Source: Rhodococcus sp. IEGM 1379 (lineage in GTDB: Bacteria; Actinomycetota; Actinomycetes; Mycobacteriales; Mycobacteriaceae). From it: 64,000 nucleotides of DNA. Shown one piece after another: positions 52,153 to 61,100 of this stretch (position 1 is the first letter of the stretch; each line of letters opens with the position of its first letter). The position numbers and the translations under genes were made by a program. Under the pieces are notes generated by a model. It saw only the letters and a program-made list of their open reading frames with translations, ran no database searches and was not told the origin of the DNA. The DNA lies in assembly GCF_030056815.1 (NCBI RefSeq), contig NZ_JASHKR010000010.1, forward strand, positions 62,001 to 126,000, given 5' to 3'.

Positions 52153-55100
52153 TCAGATATCGCCGGTAATTGCACGAGCAAGCGCAGGTCCGATGATCGC
52201 CAAGGCATGCGGTTCGATCATCTCGTTGTGCCCGCAGTCCACTGGCTGCACATCGATACGGCCGGTCACGAGCGGCGTCCACTCCAGCGGCGATCGCGCA
52301 TTGGCGGCTCCGTCCCCATCACGCATCGCGGCAAAAACGTGCAGGTCCCCGTCATAGATCTGGGGAATGAACTGGTGACCAAGACGCCGGGAGTTCTTGT
52401 ATCCGGCAGCGATCCGGGCGAGGTCGCGCGCGCGTACCCCGGTGTCGGTTCCGAACGTCTCCCCCAACAAGTCCGCTGCACGCTCGTAAGTCATCTCATC
52501 GCCCTTGTTTGTCTCCATCCCCACGTCCTCGGCGCCTACGTCGAGCCCGAGTCCGAGGAGGAGTTCCCGGATGTCGAGTTCCCCGGACTCTGGTTCTTCG
52601 CCGTTCTCGGGGTAGCTGTCCATGACAGCCAAGGTCCCGACATCTTCACCCGCCCTCTGCAATTCAACAGCTATGGCGTGGGCGATGATCCCGCCGAGCG
52701 ACCAACCGAGCAGGTCATACGGACCTGTCCGTGCGATGGCCTGAATTTCCTCGACGTAGCGGTGAGCAAGCTGTTCGATCGACCGATATTCGCCGTCGCC
52801 ACTGATCGTGGGCAGTTGAAGCCCGTAGACAGGTCTGTCCGGCGGTAGGTATTGCACCAGCCCCGCGTATCCCCAGGACAACCCGATTCCCGGATGCACG
52901 CAGAACAGCGGCCTTCCACTTCCCTTCACACGCAACGGAATCACCACGGCGAGTGCCTCTTCCACATCCGCACTGTGGGTGGGGATGTCGAGCCGTCGAG
53001 CGATTCCGGCCGGTGTGGGGTCGAGGAACATCCACTGCAGCGGCACCTTCCGATCCAACCTGGCATGCAGGGCACTGACGATCTTCGTGGCGACAAGAGA
53101 GCTTCCGCCGAGGTCGAAGAAGCTGTCAGCCGTGCCCACCCTTTCCACCCCGAGAACCTCCGCGAACACTTCCACGATGACGCGCTCGGTGTCCGTCGTC
53201 GGCGCATGGAATGCGGCAGCGAGTGATCCGAACTCCGGAGCGGGCAACGCCTTTCGGTCAAGTTTACCCACCGGGGTCATCGGAATACGATCAAGCACGA
53301 CCACTGCGGCCGGCACCATGTGAGTCGGCAGCCGCTCGGACGCATAGGTGCGGAGTTCTGCGGGCACCACATCGTGTCCGCCCTGAACTCGCAGGTAGGA
53401 GACAAGCACCGTCTCACCCGATGGGCCGGGGTACCCGATGGTAGCAACGAAGGATACTGCCGGGTGGCGGGCGAGCACGGCGTCGATCTCTCCGAGCTCG
53501 ATTCGGAAACCACGGACTTTGACCTGGAAGTCGCTGCGCCCGATGTATTCGAGAGTGTAGCCGGTGCCGTTCCCGGACTCTCGCCAACGCACAACATCGC
53601 CGGTCCGGTACATCCGACTACTCGGGGCGCCAAAGGGACAGGCCACAAATCGCTCCGACGTCAGCGCCATCCGATTGTGGTACCCGCGTGCCATACCTGG
53701 ACCGGCAATGTACAACTCGCCGTGTACCCCACCCGGGACGGGTTGCAACCGCTCATCGAGGACCACGAACGCGAACCCCAACGCAGGTGCCCCGACATTC
53801 ACACCCTCACCGGGATGCATCGGCTCACTGACACTTGCCTGAACGGTGGTCTCCGTCGGCCCGTACCCGCTATGCAGGCTCCGCCCCGGCGCCCATTGTG
53901 CGACCACTTCCGGTGGGCACGCCTCCCCCACCAAATCGAGAACCCGAAGTGAGTCGAGACCTTCTTCGCCGAGAGACGACAATGCCGTCGGTGTGATGGT
54001 CGCATGGGTCACGTGCTCGCGCTTAAGCAGATCCGCCAAATCGCTGCCACCGTAAATTGCCGGAGGAACGATCACCACCCGAGCCGACGCACTGAATGCC
54101 ATCATCAGTTCGAACACCGAAGCATCAAAACTCGGAGACGTCAGTTGCGAGACCCGAGCGTCGTGCGTGACTTCGAACCGTTCTCGCGTTTCCGCGGTGA
54201 AATTGGCCAACCCTTGATGAGTGACGTTTACTCCCTTTGGCTTTCCGGTCGAACCCGACGTGTAGATGAGATAGGCCGGGTGCGCGAGATACAGCGGGCT
54301 GGTTCGATCATCGTCCGTAAAAGGTGCCGACGATACAGCTGCCAACTGCTCGACAAAATCCGCATCGTCGAGCACCAACCATGACACCGTGTGCGGAAGC
54401 TGACTCCGGTTGCCTCGCAACGTCAGACCGACCGATGCCCCGGAGTCGGTGAGCATGTAGTCGATACGCTCGGTGGGATATGCCGGGTCGACCGGCACAA
54501 ACGCCGCCCCGGCCTTGGTGATCGACCAGATCGCGACCACCGCCTCGATCGAACGCGGCATTCCCAACGCCACAAAGGTTTCCGGACCAACCCCGCGTCC
54601 GCGCAGAACCCGCGCCACACTGTTGGACCACTGGTCAAGTTCGCGGTACGTGATCTGCCGATCCTCGTAGGACAGCGCCACGGCGTCAGGATCGAGCGCG
54701 GCGGCGGCTGTCAACATGTCGGGCAACAGTTCCGGTGGCACGTCGGGCGTGCCTCGCGCCGGCGCCAACTCTCGGCTCTCGTCCTTGTCCAGAAGTGGGA
54801 TTTCGCCGATCGCCTCGTCGGGATCTTCGGTGACGGCGGCCAGAATTCGAACGAATCGCTCGGCGAAACTTCGGACGGTGTCGCCGTCGAAGAGATCGGT
54901 GGCAAAGTCGACAGCTCCGCTCATCCCGGCCGGTTCACCGTTCGAACCGAACTCCTCCGCCAAGAGGAATTCGAGATCGACCTTGACGACATCGAGTTCG
55001 GGATCGACTCCCTGGACGTCCAATCCTGGCAGAGCCAGGAACGGTCGTTCGTTGTTCTGAAATTCCAGGGAGACTTGGGCAATCGGTGAATACGCCGTCG

Positions 55101-58100
55101 ATCTGGTCGGTCCGATTTCCTCCACGACACGTTCGAACGGGACGTCTGCGTGGGCGAACGCGCCGAGGTCGACGTCGCGACAGCGCGCTGCTAGATTCGT
55201 GAAAGACTGCGCTGAGTCCACCGGCGTGCGGAGTGCCAGCGTCCCGACGAACATACCGACAAGATCGTCGAGCGCCGGTTCCCCACGACCGGCGATCGGC
55301 GTTCCGATCACTACCTCGTCGGTGCTGCCGAGTCGCGCCAGCAGAACCGCAAGCGCCGCGTGGATTGTCATGAACTCGGTGCACCGCAAACTCCGCGACA
55401 GTTCCTTCACGCGCCGATGAAGGTGTCGGTCGACGGAAAAGTTGATGCGCCCACCGCGGAAGGACTGCTGGGACGGCCGCTCACGATCTGTCGGTAGTTC
55501 CAGGAGATCTGGTGTGCCCGCCAGCGTGGTCGTCCAGTAGTCGAGCTGCGCCGACAACAGCGACTCGGGGTCGCCATCGGAACCCAGCAGTTCGCGTTGC
55601 CACAGAGAGTAATCGGCGTACTGCACCGGAAGCGGTGACCACTCGGGCGCGCTGCCGCCCGCACGCGCCCGGTACGCCGTCATCACATCGTGCACCAACG
55701 GAACCATCGAGAAGCCGTCTGCCGAAATATGATGCACCACAACGGCAAGTACCCGCTCGATCGCACTGAGCGAAAACAATCCGACGCGCAGCGGGGCACG
55801 GACGGTGACATCGAAACCAGCCGACACCAGCCGGGCAAGCTCATCGCGCAGATGGACCTCGTCAACAACAGGAACGGAAATCAGTGCGGGAAGTGCACTC
55901 TCGGCCGGCAGTATCTGCTGAACCGGCCCGGAATCACGTTCCGGGAACACCGTTCGCAACGACTCGTGCCGACGTACGACGTCGGTGATTGCCTCGCTCA
56001 ATGCCTCGGTGTCGAGTGCGCCTCGCAGCCGCACCACAATCGGGATGTTGTACGCCGGTGACGCGATGTCCAGTTGGTTGACGAACCACATCCGCTGCTG
56101 AGCAAACGAGAGCGGAATATCTTCCGGCCGTGGTCGAGCTGCGAGGATCGGACGCTCCGACTGTTCCCGCGCCGACTGGTCGATACGCTTGGCCAATGCC
56201 GCGACTGTCGGTGCCTCGAAGAGGTCCCGTACGCCGTTCTCAGCACCGAGCGACGCTCGGATCCTGGCCATTACCCGGGTAGCGCTCAGGGAGTTGCCAC
56301 CGAGTTCGAAGAACCCGTCGTCGGCCCCGACATCGTCGATCCCGAGCACCTCCGCGAAGATTCCCGCCACAGCCAGCTCGATCTGGCCGGACGGAGCCCG
56401 GTATTGCACTGCCCCGGCATCGAAGACAGGTTCCGGCAGTGCTGCACGGTCCAACTTGCCGACCGCTGTCAGGGGAATACGTTCCAGCACCATGATCGAC
56501 GACGGCACCATGTGCGCCGGCAGACGGCCGGAAAGCGCCCGGGTGAGCGCGGCAGCATCAAGAGTGCATCCCGATGTCGGCACGACGTAGGACGCCAACA
56601 GTGTGTCGCCGGCGGGGCCACTGCGCGCGAGGGTGGCAGCAAATCCGACGTTCGGCTCCGACATGAGTACGGCGTCGATCTCACCAGGTTCGATCCGGAA
56701 TCCCCGAACCTTGACCTGGAAGTCGCTGCGGCCCACGTACTCGAGGCTGTGCTCGGCTGTCCATCTCACGATGTCGCCAGTGCGATACATCCTCGTCCCG
56801 GACTGCGACGGGTTCGCAACAAACCGTTCGGCGGTAAGGGCAGGCCTGCGGTGATACCCCCGGGCCAGTCCCACCCCGGCAAGATACAGTTCGCCCGGAA
56901 CTCCCACGGGGACTGGTTGCAGCCGGTGATCGAGTACCAGTTCCGTCACACCGCGAATGGGCCCACCGATGGTGATCGACATGTCGGCGACCATCGGTTC
57001 GCTGATGTTGGACATGACCGTGGTCTCGGTCGGGCCGTAGGCGTTGTACAACCGACGACCTTGTGCTCGGGTACTCGGAAGGTCGGGATCGGCCCACCGG
57101 GCAACAAGTTCGGGCGGGCACGCCTCGCCGCCGAACACAACGTCTGCGAGAGATTCCAGCCTCGTCGGATCGAGTGACGCCAACGCAGCGGTCGTGATGA
57201 ACGCATGAGTGACGCGGTCGCGTGTGACGAGATCGGCCAGTTCGTCGCCACCGTAGATGTCGGTCGGCACGATCACCATGGTCGCACCGGCACCGAATGC
57301 CTGCAGGTACTCGAACACCGATCCGTCGAAACTCGGCGTTGAAAAATGCAGCGTGCGGGATTGTGCTGTCGCCCCCAATCGTTCGATCTGATCGAGAGCA
57401 AAATTGTCCAGTCCGCGATGGGTGACCACCACCCCCTTGGGCAGGCCCGTAGACCCCGACGTATACACAACATAAGCGACGCCATCGAGCGCGACCGCGG
57501 GGATTCGATCCACGCGACCCTCGGACTGCTCTGCGCATTCTCGAGCGAAGTCAGGATCGTCGAGAACGAGCCAATCAGTGGTGCCAGGCAACCGGTTTCG
57601 GTGCTCCATCGTGGTCACACCGAGCGCGACTCCGGAATCGCCGATCATGTGAGCAATGCGCTCGGCCGGATAAGTGGGGTCGATGGGCACAAACGCCGCT
57701 CCGGTCTTCGCTACCGCCCACACCGACAACACCGAGTCGATGGAGCGCGGTATCCCGATTGCCACAAAGGTTTCCGAGCCGGCGCCTCGCGAGATGAGCG
57801 CACGGGCAAGACGGTTCGATCGCTCGTCGAGATCGCCGTAGCTGACGTCAACATCCTTATAGGACAGCGCAATCGCAAAGGGATCCAGCGCAGCCGCCTC
57901 TTCGAGAATCTGGGGCAGCGTGCGGGTAGACCCACCCGCTCCGCCGCTGACCGGCACCAGATTCGCACGCTCCTGCTCGGTCAGTAGCGACACTGCGGCC
58001 AACGACTGGTCGGGGCTTGCGCAGGCGTCGAGCGCCTGCACCAGCCGCCCAGCGATGCTGTCAATTACATTCGCGTCGAAGGCATCCGGAAGGTACTCGA

Positions 58101-61100
58101 ATTTGAGGCGCAGCCGAGTATCGACGGACGCTACCAAGCTCAACGGGTAGTGGGCCGCGTCCATTGCGTCCACCCCGACCACTCGCATTCCGGCGATATC
58201 GGTATCGGTGGTCAAACCACCACGATCCACCGGATAGGACTCGAACACTGCCAGTGTGTCGAATCCGACCTCAGGGCCCGCGGCCCGCCGAATGTCAGCC
58301 AGGCCGACATAGTGGTGATCCAATAACGCGGCCTGCTCGGCCTGAACACGCTCGAGCAAATCTCCCAGAGTTTCATCGGGCCGCAACCTGATTCGGACGG
58401 GAAGCGTGTTGATGAACAGTCCGATCATTGTCTCGATGCCCGCCAGTTCGGGTGGCCGCCCCGAGACCGTGGCACCGAACACCACGTCGTCGCGGCCGGT
58501 CAACGCGGCGAGCACCATCCCCCACGACACCTGAACCATCGTGTTGACGGTCAGTCCTCGCGAGCGCGCGACGTCGAGGATCCGTGCGGTCTCGTCCTCG
58601 TCCAGGTCGAAAACCCACTCGTGAGAAATCGTTGACAGTTGCCGCCCCCTGTCCGAGGGAAGAATCAACGTCGGCCCTTCTACCCCGGCCAGAGCCTGCG
58701 CCCACATCTCCCGCGAAGCAGCCTGATCTCGGTTCTTCATCCATTCCAGATAATCGCGATATCCGCGCACCCGGGGCAGCGAAGATTGGTCTCCATCCGT
58801 GGCATAGAGCGTCAGCAACTCTGTAATCAGCAGCGGCATCGACCACCCGTCAAGAAGAATGTGATGGTTGGTCAACACCAGTCGGTACTTGTCCGGCGCA
58901 GTCTTGATCGCCATGAACCGAATCAGCGGTGCCCGTGTCATCTCGAACGGACGGAGCCTGTCATCGTCGAGGAATCGCTCCACATCAATCGAACTCGAAT
59001 CGGGTGTCGTCAGATCGACTTCAGTCCACGGTACTTCCACCCGTGACCGGACAGCCTGGATCGTCTTGCCCTCGGTTTCATGCAGAAATGCGGCACGCAA
59101 GTTAGCGTGCCGGTTCAGTAGAGCGTCGGCCGCACGGCGCAGCCGAGGCACATCTACGGAGCCGACAAGATCAAGGCTCACCTGCACCAGATAGGCGTCG
59201 ACGGACTCGTCGGCGAGTTCGGCGTGAAAGTGCATGCCGGCCTGCAGCGGCGACAGTGACCACACGTCGCTCAGGTCTGGAACCCGGCTCTCGAGTTCTT
59301 CGATACCATCCTGCCGAAGTTCGACGAGATCAAAATCCGACGGCGTGAATCCTGTGCCACCAGCTTGTGCGTGTGCGCCCAGAGCGTACAGCGCCTGCGC
59401 CCACCCCTGCGCAAGTTCATCAACCTCCTCGCGGGTGATGACGCCCGGCGGGAACGTCCATGTCGAGGTCAACACGGGGCCGTCATCGGTGTCGACGGTC
59501 ATTGCATTGGCATCGACAACGGCACCAAGGGGTATGCCCGCAGCCGACCTTTCACGCAGTCCGGGTTCCTCGATCGGCACCCAACCGTCGGCGCTCCCGG
59601 TAGCGCTCGCGCCCATTCTCCCGAGATAGTTGAAGCTGATCTGAGGCATCGATTGAGGTGAAAGCAACTGCGCTGTATCAGTATTCAGATATCGAAGGAG
59701 ACCGAAACCGATACCGTGATCGGGAACCGCGAGAAGTTGTTCCTTCACCTTCTTGATCGCGGCACCGGCGGACGGCCCCCCGGCGAATGCGTCGTCAAGA
59801 TCCACACCGCGCAGATCGAGTCGTACGGGGAAGATGGTGGTGAACCATCCAATTGTGCGAGAGAGGTCCACTCCGGGCGCTAGCTGCTCTTCTCGTCCGT
59901 GGCCCTCGAGGCTCAGAAGTGCTTCTGCCACGTCGATCTCACGGCGTCGACGCCAGCGGATCAACGCCAGAGCCAACGCCGTCAGCAATCCGTCGCCCAC
60001 GCTGCCGTGGAATGCCGCCGGCACTGTCGTCAGTAACGCCTCGGTCAGTGAAGGCGAAAGTCGTACCTCGATGTCCACGGCGGTATCGGATAGGGCCAGT
60101 GGCCGCGAACCCAGCATCGGATCGGGTGCTTCCAACATTCCTCGCCACAATTCGAGTTCGGCGATACGGCGAGGTTCGTGGGCAGCGTCGGCGAGTGCGT
60201 GCGCCCACCGGCGCATCGATGTCCCGGCAGGCTCGAGCATCGGCTCCGAACCGGACTGCAGTTGCGCGCATGCACTTGCGAGGTCAGGCATCAGAATCCG
60301 CCAGGACACACCGTCCATCGCCAGATGATGGACCGCGATCAGCAACCTCGCGGCCGTGCTGTCGTCGCTGTCGTGGCTGTCGTGGCTGTCGTCGCTGTCG
60401 TCGCTGTCTAGCCAGATCACCTGCAGCATCACGCCCGATGCAGGATCGAGCCGATCGAGAGCCGCGTCGAGTTCCCGCGCCGCACACTCGGCGTCTACTC
60501 CCGATCCCTCCACCCGACGGACCACCGCGGCCGCACGCACGGCGCCTTCGGCCGGTACCTCCATCCGCCAACCGGTTTCAGTGCTGTCGGTCCGGAACAA
60601 CTTCGCCCGCAGCAGATCGTGTCGGTCAACCACAACCTGCAGTGCCCTCGTCAAGGTGTCTACGTCCAGTGTTGCAGGAATCGTGAACAGTGCCGACTGT
60701 GAATAACGACGGAAATCCCCGCCGCGTCCGAGCATCCACGACGCGATCGGTGTCAACGGGATCTCGCCGATGCCACCACCTGCCAGTTCTTCGAGGAACA
60801 CCTCGTCGGCAGTCCTCGCTATCTCGGCCAGTGCCGCAACGGTTTTGCGATCGAACACATCGCGCGGCGAGATCACTACTCCGGCAGCTTTAGCTCGGGT
60901 GACCAGCTGGATCGACATGATCGAATCCCCACCGATCGTGAAAAACGAGTCGTCGACGCCGACGGAATCGAGACCCAGAACATTCGCGAAAAGGTCTGCC
61001 AGGATACGTTCGGTGTCGGTGACCGGCTGCCGGCTCGGGGTCACATTCTTTCCGAAGTCTGGTTCGGGTAGGGATTTTCGATCCAGTTTGCCATTCAGTG

